DNA of 64,000 bases, taken from positions 6,421,896 through 6,485,895 of the forward strand of contig OY992837.1 in NCBI GenBank assembly GCA_963921425.1, given 5' to 3'. Origin of the DNA: Dryas octopetala. Taxonomy: Eukaryota > Streptophyta > Magnoliopsida > Rosales > Rosaceae. Shown one piece after another: positions 44,554 to 56,701 of this stretch; within the stretch, counting starts at the first letter, position 1, and each line of letters opens with the position of its first letter. A program made the position numbers and the translations under genes. Below the pieces are notes generated by a model, which did no database searches, had not been told where the DNA came from, and worked only from the letters and a program-made list of their open reading frames with translations.

Positions 44554-45594
44554 ATTATCACCGATGAAAACACTCATTTCAGCTGTCCATTCAGAGATGT
44601 ACTCATCTGAGCTTAGCTCACTACTGATCCTGCGAGACTCTGAGGGTGAGATGTTGCTTCAATGGCTATTGATGAAGCTATTGATGAAGGGAATGCTAAA
44701 GCTTTCTTCAATGCCTTCTTGGGTTTTGTTGTTAAGGGTAGTGTTTGAGCTCTGAAGGATCTTTTGGACCATTTGTAGGCGAGGAGGGAGGTGAAGAGGA
44801 AGGAGTTTTCCCTTGTAAAAGAGCTCATCAGCTGGGGAAGAATTGGATTCTTTGTCATCATGAGAAGCTGAGGACAAATGGAACTCAAACTCTCTGGTTT
44901 GTGGTGGAGAACCAATGGAATAAGAGAACAAGTAGGAGGAAGAGCTTACTTCCATATCTATTTAGTCTTCATCTGTACGATCACTTGAACCTTGGCTTCT
45001 GGCCATCTCATGTGACACTGCTTTCTCCCTCTCTCTCCCTCTGTGTGTGTATGTGTGTGAAGATGCTTATGGGGAGCAGAACTTGGTGAAGTTAGAGGCA
45101 GAGCACCCTTTAAACTATGTATGTTACCAAGTTAGAATATATAATACTAAAATATTTTCAAAAGCCTTTTTTTTTTTTTTTTGTGCATATCTTGAATGCT
45201 TCCAAGTACCAAAATGCAGAAAGAAAAATATTATAAACTTTTTCCCCTGCTGAGTAGCCACACAAACTGAACCTTATGATATTAGTGTTGTTTTATTTTG
45301 GGCCAGAGAACACTAATTTGTGGCTTCTATAGCTTCATATCACAGTTTTATGACTTCCCATAATACTACAGAACATTGATTTGTAGCTTCCATAGATTCA
45401 TAGCGGATCCTTAGAAATTATAGTTTTTTCTTTTAAAAGGAGGGTTTCAAACAGACCAATTTCTGATACATATTGCTTATAATGAGTTCAAAACCATCCA
45501 ATCAGACTTTTATAATGCATTGGACTGTAGAGCGTGATTAGTGGATGACATTGCTGGAATTGAACACCCCCATGTATGTTCTCTTAGTCTTGAT
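44554..45594 (-). pseudogene. Truncated MAKR gene copy (5' half plus upstream DNA)
   Basis: This segment is a diverged duplicate of about 57379-58462, covering the first roughly 155 codons and about 590 bp upstream of the MAKR gene at 56702-57859. On the minus strand the copy starts with the ATG at 45006 (MARSQGSSDRTDED) and then meets TAA, where the parent has TAC. A later Met opens a 98-residue frame with DELFYKGKLLPLHLPP, but a deletion near 44660-44690 breaks it. The C-terminal half is absent. It is a non-functional partial duplicate. Confidence 0.85.
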
Positions 45595-45974
45595 AGATAA
45601 TGAATGCATTAAGTCAAAGTGTTATCTTTCAATGTGTGTGTCTTAGTAGTAATTTGCTCTCCTTCCTTCTTGTCATTATACTACTAATTTATGTTAATAT
45701 TTCTGTATAATCCGGTATAATGCAGGTTTGAAGAAGATTGAGCTTTGCACAGGTGGAACCAACACTGGCAATATATTAGCAGCTCCTCCGGCGTTCGTTA
45801 ATTATCAATCCATATTAAGCTTCATCTCCCGACAACTTTGTAATTTTTTATTGCTCTCTGGTGAGAGATATACTGAGTATTCCATGCATGAGATGATCAG
45901 ACTTCTATGTTTTTCCATATGTCATGCTGGTATAATTTGCATAAAGAACACCTAATTGGAACATAAGGAAATCA
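45595..45974. other. Probable upstream part of the WRKY44-like pseudogene
   Basis: Contains an acceptor-like site near 45725 followed by TTTGAAGAAGATTGAGC; possibly relics of the first non-coding exon. Nothing else is recognised. Confidence 0.3.
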
Positions 45975-46676
45975 TTGGAAATGGATGTCAAGGAGGCAGA
46001 GCAGGTTGTTATAGCTAAACCTGTTGCTTCAAGGCCTACTTGTTCCAACTTTAGGTCCTTCAGGCATCTTCTTGCAGGTGCTATCAATGCCTCGCCCTCT
46101 AATGTATCTTCTGAAACTGTTGTTCCTGCCATCAGATCAAAGACTGTGAGGTTCAAAGCCAATGGTGACTCATGCCGTCACTAGATTGGTTTCGTCCCAG
46201 GTGACCTTAATTCTACTAAGTGCTCTTCTCTTTTTAAATTTCTTTTCTTCTGATTGTTGGTGCCCAAAATTTCAGGCAGAGTTCTCAAAATCAGATAACA
46301 AGTCATCTGTGGTATACAAACCATTGGCAAAAGTTGTATCACGGATTCACGGGCTACTGTTTCTGTCTTAGCAAATATGGTCAGTAGCTAGATATTGCCT
46401 GTTTGTAATTGAACCTTTCCTTTCCGGTATAAATGTGGTTTTTTAAGTAGTTAATACTATCTGCTCATGAACCTATGGCCTATTCAATTAATGTGCAAAG
46501 ACATGGACTTGGAAATGTGGTGAAATATTTGAAACCTCAAATTTGAAATAACTCTTTTTATTTTTACCAGGGAAACTTCAATACCAGTCATCAACAAACA
46601 CAATCATCAGTTGAGGCTGGAGTTCAACATCCAAACCAAGATTATCAAAATTTTGAATGTGACTTTACTCCATGAT
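45975..46676 (+). pseudogene. WRKY44/TTG2-like pseudogene, lacking the WRKY domains
   Basis: Three exon-like pieces with splice sites in place match the N-terminal half of WRKY44 (TTG2, a trichome and seed-coat regulator). They are 45981-46200 (MDVKEAEQVVIAKPVASRPT, HLLAGAINASPSN), about 46276-46378 (AEFSKSDNKSSVVYKPLAK) and about 46572-46676 (GNFNTSHQQTQSSVEAGVQ). Lesions are visible: an extra A in the TTCAAAGCC run around 46154-46158 (the KTVRFKPM context) shifts the frame, and about 8 extra bases near 46340-46350 (CGGATTCACGG) do so again. No WRKYGQK motif occurs downstream. So this is a truncated, unprocessed gene copy, not a working transcription factor. Confidence 0.7.
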
Positions 46677-49600
46677 TTGACTGACAAATGTGAATGTATC
46701 TGATAAGTGAAAGAAATCTGAAGTATTACATTTTGTGCATGCAATCAGATGGTGGTAGGAGAATGTATTATAGTGGATGTTGCTCGAATTTATATAATAC
46801 ATTTGAGTTTTCTCCAAGGATGTCTCTGGTACAAGTTTCCATTTCTACTTTTCCCTCATATTCACATGTTTCTTGTACTCTAGCTAATCGCTAAAATGCT
46901 ATATAATTGTATTGTTATAAATTAGTCATATATGTGAACTTTCCTTCTACTAATGAGGTATTGGTTACAAATTCCATGGTGTTTAATGAAGAAAAAGCTT
47001 TTACGAGAAAACACAGGAAGATAGTTTTGAGTCAAATTGACTATTGAGCGTCTTGTCCATGCAGAACTTAAGCTTAGAGGCAATATTCCAAAAAGAGGAT
47101 TCAAGATGTTGACAATGTTTCTGCAGAAGGTACAGTTTGCCTTCATCTCTTTGCGCTCATTTTCAGGTCAATTTAATAATATGTTTCAAATAATGACTTT
47201 TGGATGATTTGGTAGAAAGAAAGAGAGAAAAACAAAGATCTGGCTTGGACATTGTTCAAGAGGCCTCGGGCTCTTAAGCATTGAATGCTCAAATTTGATC
47301 CATATGTAATGGCAGTGATTAGTTGGGTTCAGTCCCAAATAACCAATTTGCTACATTTGCAACTTGTGAGTTGATAGGTTGAACATACCCTCTAAAGAGC
47401 TGCATGTGGTTTGCAAGGCCTCATGCATTTATGATTCTATTTTTACTTCCTCTTGAGCTTGAGATTATTGGGAAGCTTGTACATTTTCGAATAGTGTTGC
47501 GCATTTTCATCTTTCTGATTTATCAAGCTAATATTGACATTTGCTTTGGTGCAACAAATCTGGTGGAGGGTGATCCCTTGGCTTGAGTGGCATCTTTTCA
47601 TGCACTATGGAAGCACTGGCATCTTTTTATTCACTGTTTGTCAGTGAGAAAATGTTCCATGGCTCTACAAGTGAGCAGGTGAGATTGTGTATTAATTAAG
47701 TTTCTAAAGTAAAGTGCTTGAATTGACCCCATTGATAAAGCACAAGTAATCATGTATACCATGGGATCTGACTATCTACGTCAATGCTTGAACAGAAAAA
47801 CAATGCAGATGTGTCAAGGAATCCACATCATGGAAGAGAAAAGCCATTATTTTCTAATTTATTGTCCGCTAATTAAAGATTTTGATGGGTAGGGATGACA
47901 GCAAGAGAATATTGGGTGCTACCTGCAGTGTTCTTTTTACTCTAAATTATTGTTTACATTTCTCAGAAGTCAATTATGGGTCCATCTTCCATCAGATATA
48001 GAAACCAGGTGGCAGGTGCATCACATGCTACAGGAAGTCTTTACCTATGTCAGTGGCCACTATAGCAAGTGAGGTCCCTTTGGTTCCACACCTTTTCACC
48101 TTCTCCAAGACTTTAATGGTTACCAAACAAAAAAGTCCTGTTTGTGAGTACTTGTGTATAAAATGCTTTTAATTAGTTAGTAGTATTTTTAAGGCTTCTA
48201 AACCAAAAAAACACCTTGGTCTGTTTTCTGCAATACCTGTTTCATAGTTATCTGAAAGTGGTTTTAACACTGTGAAAACACTCAAAAACAGGTTCAAATA
48301 CTGACCACTGATGAGAATGCCCATGAACAATCTAGAAGGAGCAATTTTTTGTTGTTGGGCAGGTTGAAGGGCTGTGACACATAGCATAGCATCTTGACCG
48401 ACCCCAGAAAGAAGCGTGAAACACTCACTGAAACCTGATACAAGATGAGGCTCTACCACTTTTGTCTCCAAGTATGACCTGTGGGTACTAAAGACCAAGA
48501 CCTAGTCCTTGTCAACGTGTTCCCAGAAAGCTACAAGACGCATGTGGGTGTTGGCTTCCCTGTCATGATTATATCCTAATTGCCGGCCTTGACCTCTATT
48601 TTGCCCAAGTCAATGCTTCTTTTTTTATCCTAATCAACCCACGGTTTGTCTTTATACCAACAAGCCTCTTTAATGGGGCCATGTCAGTTAGGCCACTTCA
48701 GATTGCAACTTTGGTAAGCCAATTTTAATTTTAATTTTGGATATTTTAAGAAGAAATTTAAAATGAAAAAGAAAATTAAGTAAAAATTTAGACGATCCAA
48801 AAAAATTAAGCAAAAATTCAAATTGTCTATCTAACGTTTCAGCAATTCCTATCGAGCATTCGGTAAAAGTTAATCACACATTGAATTGATGGAGATTGGC
48901 ATCCAATCAAAATGATGTTACTCGTGTTTATATACCCACGCGCTTATAGGTCGTGGGGTTTGATGTTACTCGTGTGCACGCCCAACACACCCACGCTTAT
49001 AGGTGGTGGTTGTGGGTCCAATTTTTCACATTCTGATGCTGACGTGGTGAAACATGAGTGGTCAGTATCGAAAACTAGTCAAAAGCTTCACTGCAGAGGA
49101 TATGAATGAATGGATGACATCTATATTGCATAGCAGTGCATAGTAACCACCTCTTTCTTCTTCATCTTCTGGTGTGCTTTCAACATCACCTATTAGAAAG
49201 AAAGCTGTGTGTGTTTGCTGAGCTCCACTGAGCTTCAAGTTTTTTGGGCTTCAACTTTTCACACCAAGGTTTCATGCACCTCACTCTTGTTTGTTTTTAA
49301 GTGCCTGAGTTGAATTATTTGGGTTCTTACTTCATTTGGCAAGACAGAAGTTCTGCTTTATCAAACCCCAAGTACAAAATCATTAAGATCATGGTATGTT
49401 TCAAAGTTCACTAACTTGATTAATTAGTTTAAAATAAGTGGCCTTATTTGGTAAAAACTTGGTGGCCAATTATAGTTTTGTTGGATGGCTATACTATACA
49501 TATTTCATTTCACACTGCAAAGTGCACACATTTTCAACTTTGCACAGTCTCACACCTTTTGTTCTTTTCTTTTTGCCCTCTTGTAATGATGACTGGTAAC

Positions 49601-49930
49601 AATAATGGATGATGAAAAAAATTTGTATATAAATAATCCCAGAGAGGAAGAGAGAGAGACAATTGGGGTTTATTTTAATACTTGAATTATTTTGGGTGCA
49701 GAAGATGTCAGGGGGGTGTGTTTTGGGTATCAAGGAATCAAACTTCCAGATTTCCCACGTGCAAACTCATGGAATCATCTGAATTATCTTATCCTCATCA
49801 TTCACAAATTGTTTTTTTTTATCAGGGTCTTCATGGTGAAAAGGGGAAACCTCAATTTTAAAGATGATAAAGCAAACTTAAGGCAGAGTTTGTTCTTTGG
49901 TGCTCTTAGGAAATTGGCTTTGATTGAACT
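46677..49930. other. Intergenic, 3.2 kb between pseudogene and ANK1-like gene
   Basis: The left part (to about 46934) is the sequence shared with 43038-43329. At 48913-49015 a block of about 48 bp (GATGTTACTCGTGT ... CCCACGC ... TTATAGGT) is tandemly repeated. A short first non-coding exon of the downstream gene may lie near 49140-49400. No coding gene is supported. Confidence 0.4.
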
Positions 49931-52041
49931 ATGGAAGCTCCTGTGAGGCAGCAAAGCTTCTGCGAAAAGAAGATGACCAAACAGTTAACAGGGAAACGTG
50001 AAGACACTCCCTTGCATTTGGCAGCAAGAGCAGGAAATTTAGAATTAGTCATAGAAATCATCTCTAATTGTGGGGATGCAGAGCTGAATGAACTGTTGTT
50101 GAAGCAGAATCACTCCGGTGAAACCGCCTTATATGTGGCAGCTGAGTGTGGCCATGTTGATTTGGTGAAGGAAATGATGAAGTACTATGATATTGATTTG
50201 GCCAGTATCAAAGCTAGAAATGGCTGTGATGCATTCCATGTTGCTTCAAAGCAAGGGAACTTAGGTAATTGTCGATGGATGTTTGGTTATTTCTTATCTG
50301 TGATATGCTTGCTTGGCATAGTAAATAACCTTGCTCCTTCTTTGAACATATGTTAAAGCTTTCTGGTGAAATTCTCTGAAATGTTTTTCAACTTGCAATT
50401 AGTTTCATCTTATTGCATAAAATTCTTTACCTCATATTCATTTGTGGCACAGTATATAGCAGTATTGTTGTTTATCTAAAAGCATGTAATTTTTGGAGTT
50501 GCAGAGGTACTGAAGGTCCTCATAGAGGCCATTCCAGAACTTTCAATGACTGTTGATCAAACAAACACCACAGCACTGCACGCTGCTGCATCACAGGGCC
50601 ATATTAAAGTAGTGAATCTCCTCTTGGAGACTGGTTGCAGCTTGGTGTCCATAGCAAGAAGCAATGGGAAAACTGCCTTGCATTCTGCAGCAAGGAAAGG
50701 GCATTTAGAGGTCATCAAGGCCCTCTTGAGCAAAGAAATTGGAATTGCCACAAGAAATGATAAGAAGGGGCAGACAGCTCTCCATATGGCAGTTAAGGGA
50801 CAGAATGTTGAGCTGGTGGATGAGCTAGCCAAGGCAGATCCTTCTTTGATAAACGTGGTGGATAACAAGGGCAACACTGCCTTGCATATAGCAACCCGGA
50901 AGGGTCGAGCTCAGGTAACGAAAGCTTTTCTTTTGGTTTATAATCTGAAAATGAAAATTCTACCTTTTTTAAGAGAGATGGACTTGTTCTTGTTACTGGA
51001 TTTTCTTTCTTTATGTATACAAGAATCATAACTTAAAGTTGAAATATCATGACAGTGTTTTGTCCATTTGGGCTTAGGAACATAACATTGAAATAGAAAA
51101 TGGTTATTTGAATCTTTCATATGGTTTAGCCTCTGAGATTATACTTTTTGCAGATTGTTCAGAAGCTATTAAGTTATAAGGGAGTGGCCACAACTACTAT
51201 CAACAAATCTGGAGAAACTGTTCTTGACACTGCTGAGAAAACTGGGAACTCTGTGATTGCTGCCATTCTAGAAGAGCATGGCATTCAAGGTGCCAAATCC
51301 ATGAAGCTACCACCAACTAGAAACACAAACAGAGAACTCAAACAAACTGTCAGTGATATAAAACATGAGGTGCATGACCAGCTCAAGCAAACAAGACAAA
51401 CAAGAAAGCAAGTGCATGGGATGGTAAAGAGGCTCAACAAAATGCATTCAGAGGGGCTTAACAACGCAATAAACTCCACCACAGTTGTGGCTGTCCTCAT
51501 TGCCACTGTTGCCTTTGCTGCAATCTTCACTGTCCCGGGTCAATATCCTGAAGACCCGAATAACCTTGCTCCCGGACTCTCTCCCGGAGAAGCAAATATT
51601 GCCCCGAAAACCGAGTTCATAGTCTTCTTCATCTTTGACTCTTTTGCTCTCTTCATATCATTGGCTGTTGTGGTGGTTCAGACTTCTATTGTTGTTATAG
51701 AGAGAAAGGCAAAAGAGAAACAGATGACAGTCATAAACAAACTAATGTGGTTGGCTTGTGTGATGGTTTCAGTGGCATTTCTTGCACTGTCATATGTTAT
51801 TGTGGGAGATGATGAGAAATGGTTGGCTGTTGGAGTAACAGCCATAGGAACAGTGATTATGGGGATGACATTGGGAACAATGTGTTATAAAATGATTGTG
51901 CAGAGACTTGATGCTTCTAAACGTAGCAGCATTAGGAGGTCATCAATGAGCAGCCATTCACACTCACAATCATGGTCTCACTCAATGATGTCAGATTCAG
52001 AGCTTCTGAACACCGAGTTTAAGAAAGTCTATGCAATTTGA
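49931..52041 (+). CDS. Ankyrin-repeat protein with PGG domain (At5g02620/ANK1-like)
   Basis: Three exons: 49931-50264, 50505-50914 and 51154-52041, with GT-AG sites and matching phases, giving 543 residues. The order is MTKQLTGKREDTPLHLAARA, seven or so ankyrin repeats (e.g. [52 protein letters not shown]), a coiled linker (ELKQTVSDIKHEVHDQLKQT), then the PGG domain ([16 protein letters not shown]) with four membrane helices and a Ser-rich tail ending KKVYAI. The PGG motif itself is PGQ. Plant members of this group are membrane proteins of mostly unknown role. Its middle exon is 410 nt, the same as in the ITN1-like gene at 39.5-42.7 kb, with identical flanking phases, which supports common descent. 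Confidence 0.92.
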
Positions 52042-53425
52042 CAATAATGATATATAACATATTTGGTATACATGTACTAGCAGAGAATGGTGATCTTCAT
52101 ATTTTAAAGTTTAATTAGGTAGAAACTTGTTACCCGATCTCTTGGGTTTATCAATGTATATATTCAGTCAAACAAATACTCTCTGGAGCAGCTTCCCAAT
52201 GATGTGTGCGTACAACTTCAAGCATATTGAAGAAATTAAGGTTGACCCAATGGTTGAGAACTTAAGAGAACTCAGAATTAATGTGCATTTTGATACATAT
52301 AAAAACACAAAGTAGTGTCCTTTTTAATAACATATAAGAAAATGCTACTTATCCCAAAATTGTTTCTCTCATCACACACAAGCATGTTTTAAGTGTATTC
52401 ATTAACTCTGCTATTATATAATAAACAAAGCCCAGGACCAATACTTTTTTTGGGCCCTGGGACCTATCTCATCCAGTTTGGAATGGGCTATAGGCTACAC
52501 AGCTGCAATTTTTATTTTTTTTTTGTTTGTTTGCTGCTTAAGAAAGAAACCTAGCTAAAACGGAAAGCTGCTAGATCACCAAAGAACCCAAGTATCAAAG
52601 AACCCAAGTATCAAAACCAAGGGGGAAGATCATTTATCCAAGAAGCCCCATAGGCCACGTCCTCCACATATTTGCTTCTTAAAAGACATGATTAGTTTAC
52701 TGACGCCTCAACAAATTTAAGAGATTTCAAATATCACTCACAACAAAACAAACCCTCCAAAGAAAAAAAATGCACATTTTGAATCTTCTTGGATTCAATC
52801 TAAGTTAGGATCTTTATTACCAAATCATTATTTCAATTCGTTTTGGCCTGAATGGCGTTACAGCATTAGGGTGGAGTGAACACTGAACATAACGTACCTT
52901 GCCCCTTGAAAATGTGGAGGGCCCATATAAATATATAATTGGCTATGTACACATCTCCTTAGAACTTTCTCTGAAAAAAGGTAGACAGGATAAAAGCTAG
53001 AGAAACATTTTCCCTCTCCACAATCTTTTCAATTCTCATTTCACAGATGACCCATATATGTAATGTGTGCGAGGACATGCCTCAGAATAAAGTGAAAGAA
53101 GAAGACAAGTTACTTGCAGAGAAAACATTCAGTGTAGAAATTATATCTGCCTCCAGCTGCAAGTGCAAGAAAATAATGTCGATGCCTTGAATATCTCTGC
53201 TGACACTGCGGCACATGCAGACATGCTCCACTTGCTCACCGGCCCCAGCAGTGCCATTAGGATATACATCTATAACTCTATAGAGAAACTTCCCGATAAA
53301 CTCATTTGATATATATTCTAATCTAATAACATCATAACACATGTATTTTTATATTTCATCGTATCAAATTTTTTCTAATTTCAAGATAAAACTTATCTCA
53401 TTGGCATCCTATATATTTGTTACAG
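52042..53425. other. Intergenic, 1.4 kb
   Basis: 3' UTR of the ankyrin gene and AT-rich DNA; no supported gene. Confidence 0.4.
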
Positions 53426-53621
53426 TAATGCTAGGTATACCACATTTTTATACCATAATTTCATACCACCTTATGTGGCAACTTACATGGCATTCATACA
53501 TTGGATACTAAAAAATAAAAATAAAAATTCAAAAAAAAAAAGAAAAACTCTGTCCAATAAAGTAATGACACGTGAGATGGTATAAGAATGTGGTATAAGA
53601 AATGTGGTAAGTATAGCATTA
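53426..53621. mobile_element. Short MITE with TAATGCTA ends
   Basis: The left arm TAATGCTAGGTATACCACAT and the right arm in reverse, TAATGCTATACTTACCACAT, pair for about 60 bp (ATACCATAATTTCATACCACC against ATACCACATTCTTATACCATC). The target duplication is not clear. It lies only 17 bp from the start of the next element's left flank. Confidence 0.6.
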
Positions 53622-53646
53622 TTCTATTTGTTATAGATAAGTTTTT

Positions 53647-54369
53647 GGGGGGGGCTATTCACACCACCCTAATCCACTAAGTTGACCACCCCACTTAAAT
53701 TTTTACCCCTTTGTGCCCATTTTGCCCCTACATTAAAAAAAAAAACCATTTCTCCAATTTTGGCCGGCCAACTCTCCCCGCCGCCGCGGAGCTTCACGAC
53801 GTCGATTAGCCGCGCACGGTGGTCGGATGAACAAGGGAAGACCATGGTTGGACTCGCCGTGACCTGGGGAACAAAACCCAAGGGGTCCGGCGTCTCAACT
53901 TCGCCGGAAAAGGAAGATCGCCGACGAAGGGGCCGATCGGGTCACGACGTCGATTAGCCGCGCACGGTGGTCGGATGAACAAGGGAAGACCAGGGTTGGA
54001 CTCGCCGTGACCTGGGGAACAAAACCCAAGTGGTCCGGCGTCTCAACTCTGCCGGAAAAGGAAGATCGCCGGCGAAGGGGTCGTCGGGTCTTCGCCTGGG
54101 CCGATCGGGTCTTCGCTTGGGTGGGTGGGTCTTCACCTGGGTGGGTCGGTCTTCGCCTGGGAGGGGTGGGGTCGACCGGCGAAGGGGAGGGGTGGGGTCG
54201 CGCCGGCGGTGGGGAGGGGGTGGGGTTGCGCCAGCGGCGGGGAGGGGTGGCCGGCCAAAGTGGAGATGGTTTTTTTTTTTTTAAAGCAGGGGCAAAATGG
54301 ACACAAAGGGGCAAAAATTTAAGTGGGGTGGTCAACTTAGTGGATTAGGGTGGTGTGCATAGCCCCCCC
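53647..54369. mobile_element. Mutator-like element, family B, GC-rich interior with duplication
   Basis: The left arm (GGGGGGGGCTATTCACACC, then ACCCTAATCCACTAAGTTGACC) and the right arm in reverse form inverted repeats of about 130 bp. The flanks are identical 9-mers TAAGTTTTT (53638-53646 and 54370-54378). Inside, a block of about 125 bp is tandemly duplicated (CACGACGTCGATTAGCCGCG at about 53796 and again at about 53942). Next to it is a G/T-rich minisatellite built on GGGTCTTCGCCTGGG. There is no transposase; the open frames within are low-complexity. Confidence 0.85.
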
Positions 54370-54378
54370 TAAGTTTTT

Positions 54379-55415
54379 TTCATAACCCAATATGCAACAT
54401 CAACACCCAACAGTAACATTACTACTATTTGTAATTTGTATATATATTTTTGAACCTTAAATTGGTTAATTATGATGGGTGATTGATTGGATATGCAAGT
54501 TTGATTCAAGTTCTCTTTTTCAATGTCAGACAAGTCAAGTCCATTAGACTGGGCTCACCTTGAGATTATGGGTCTGAGGCAAACCATGCAACAATTGAGC
54601 TCTCAACTCTTTATATATTATTATTTTTTTGAATAAGTACTCACAAAAATTATTGTAATATATAAGGGGTTAACCTGTTAGGAGTTTGAGGTGGTGCAAT
54701 CATTTGCTTACTCTCAAGACCGACCCTGAATAGAGAGAAATATTATTTTATTTATAAGGAGAAAGAATAATTTTTTTCTTGAATAAATCGTGGATACATG
54801 CAATTTCCCGTAAACCAAATGTATCAAAATCTAATTATTCAAGTGTTTTTGTGAGTGAGGATTTCAAAAACAAAATGTTTGAACTTCATATTTATCCTTA
54901 TTTTAGTGATAATCAATCAATAATTATCTTGGTGATTTGCATTGCATATATATATATATTTGTCATAATATTTTGTACTAGATGCAAAAAGAACTCATTT
55001 TAATGGAGGCACAAGACCTATCCTTCAGTGTTGGCATAGTCGACAATCATGTTGGTGTTATGGTGGGGATCTGAGTTGCTTGTGATGTGTCATGTGCGCT
55101 TGCATTGGATGCATGCATGTATTTCCCAGTGCTCTACAGATGAGTTCTCTACTTCAATGCTTTCTGTTAGTCCTGTCAAAAATCTAGGAGACACATTTTC
55201 TCACACGGATGTCTAGTCAAAATCCAAAGAAAAGGACATGTAATGCTTGAAATGTTCTTGGTCTGAAAATGCCATTTTCAATCATCGTTTTAATTATAAT
55301 TTGGTATGACCTTGCTTGCTGCTACATGTTCTTTTATTAATGCATTTCCGAATCATGTAACATGCATGTGGATGCTCTACAGAGGCAGACATGGAACATC
55401 GATCTTTGTGACCAC

Positions 55416-55454
<39 letters not shown>

Positions 55455-56701
55455 TCTTATTATTTATTAGTAATGTTATAATTTTAGATGCAGTGAAATG
55501 AATTCATACATAACTTGGCTTTAATTTTCCATGCTGAATTGCTGGAGAATAATTACTATGCTTCTTTTAAGCAAAGTATCATGAGATAAGAATAAGATTA
55601 AGATCTCTCACTGTTTTGCTTGTTTTTGGTGAGATATGGAAATAGGGTGATTTTTTTGGACCTGATTAGTGATTTTTGGTTGACAAGCCTTCTTTTGAAA
55701 CCATTATTTTAATTTTTATCTTTGACCATAGAGATTCTGAGGTCAATTTGGGAAATTCATCTTGATGAAAGAGAAAAGATAAATGAATGATGGTTCTAAC
55801 TTTGATGGAATGTGACTAGTACAGCAGTACAATATCACCCACAGCTCTTTTTCACTAAAACTAAAAGGATGATGATGACATAAAGCCTGATACAGTAATT
55901 GAGAATCTAGTTATAAAGCTAGCTGCTAGTGTGGACAAAAGACCTAGCTAGCTATCCAATCCCCCAGAAAAGTTTTGGTCACTTTACAGAAAAAGGTTTC
56001 CATTACTTAGGTACTTTTTTTTTTGGCCAACATTACTTTGGCACCTTTACTAGTTGTGTTAAATACACTTTACCTTTCAAGGCCAAAAAAAAATAATACA
56101 CTTTACATTTTCTTTTAGTTCTCAGCAAAGAAAATAAAAGAAAATCTTATGTTCTTTTTTTGAATGTCAGAAGCAAAAACTGTGCATCTAGTACTTGCAT
56201 AATTAGAATGGAGTCAATGGACTGTTAGCAAATTTCAATTTCAAAATACATGCAAAGTTTGATAATCTTTATCATGTCTTTGTTAGGTAATATCTAGCTT
56301 GATGACTTATAAATTTATAATAAAGAGAAAGTAAATCATTTGTCACTCTCAATAACAACAACATTGTATTATACTACTTAACAACGATAATCAAACAAAC
56401 TATTGTCGAGTGCAAGTGTGCAACTCAATTATAACTACAAAACTTCTGAAGTAGAAAAGTTAAACCAGAGAAAGAAAGTGGGTTCAGACTTTTGATTTCA
56501 ACAGTAAATCTTCTGTTGAATGAAGACCTTGTGTGTGGGTTTCCTTTCTTCCATGGTAGCCTTCACATTGTTCACAAGGAGGTCTAATCAAACAGTGCTG
56601 GAAAAAGCTTGCAAATGCCTGTACATCACACACTGCATTAAATGAAGCCAACTTCAAAAGAAATTAACAGAGGAACTTGGCAGTGGGTACCATCTCAAAT
56701 C
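54379..56701. other. Intergenic, 2.3 kb
   Basis: AT-rich, with a TAT/ATT trinucleotide microsatellite at about 55416-55450. The right edge is the 3' UTR of the MAKR gene. No other gene is supported. Confidence 0.4.

Noticed and set aside
44659..44955. 98-residue MAKR-like frame as a functional short gene
   Set aside because: It lies in a truncated duplicate with an early stop codon and a deletion; the C-terminal half is missing.
53682..54348. Frames of 84-146 residues in both strands
   Set aside because: They are within a TIR element and are repeats of simple GC-rich sequence.
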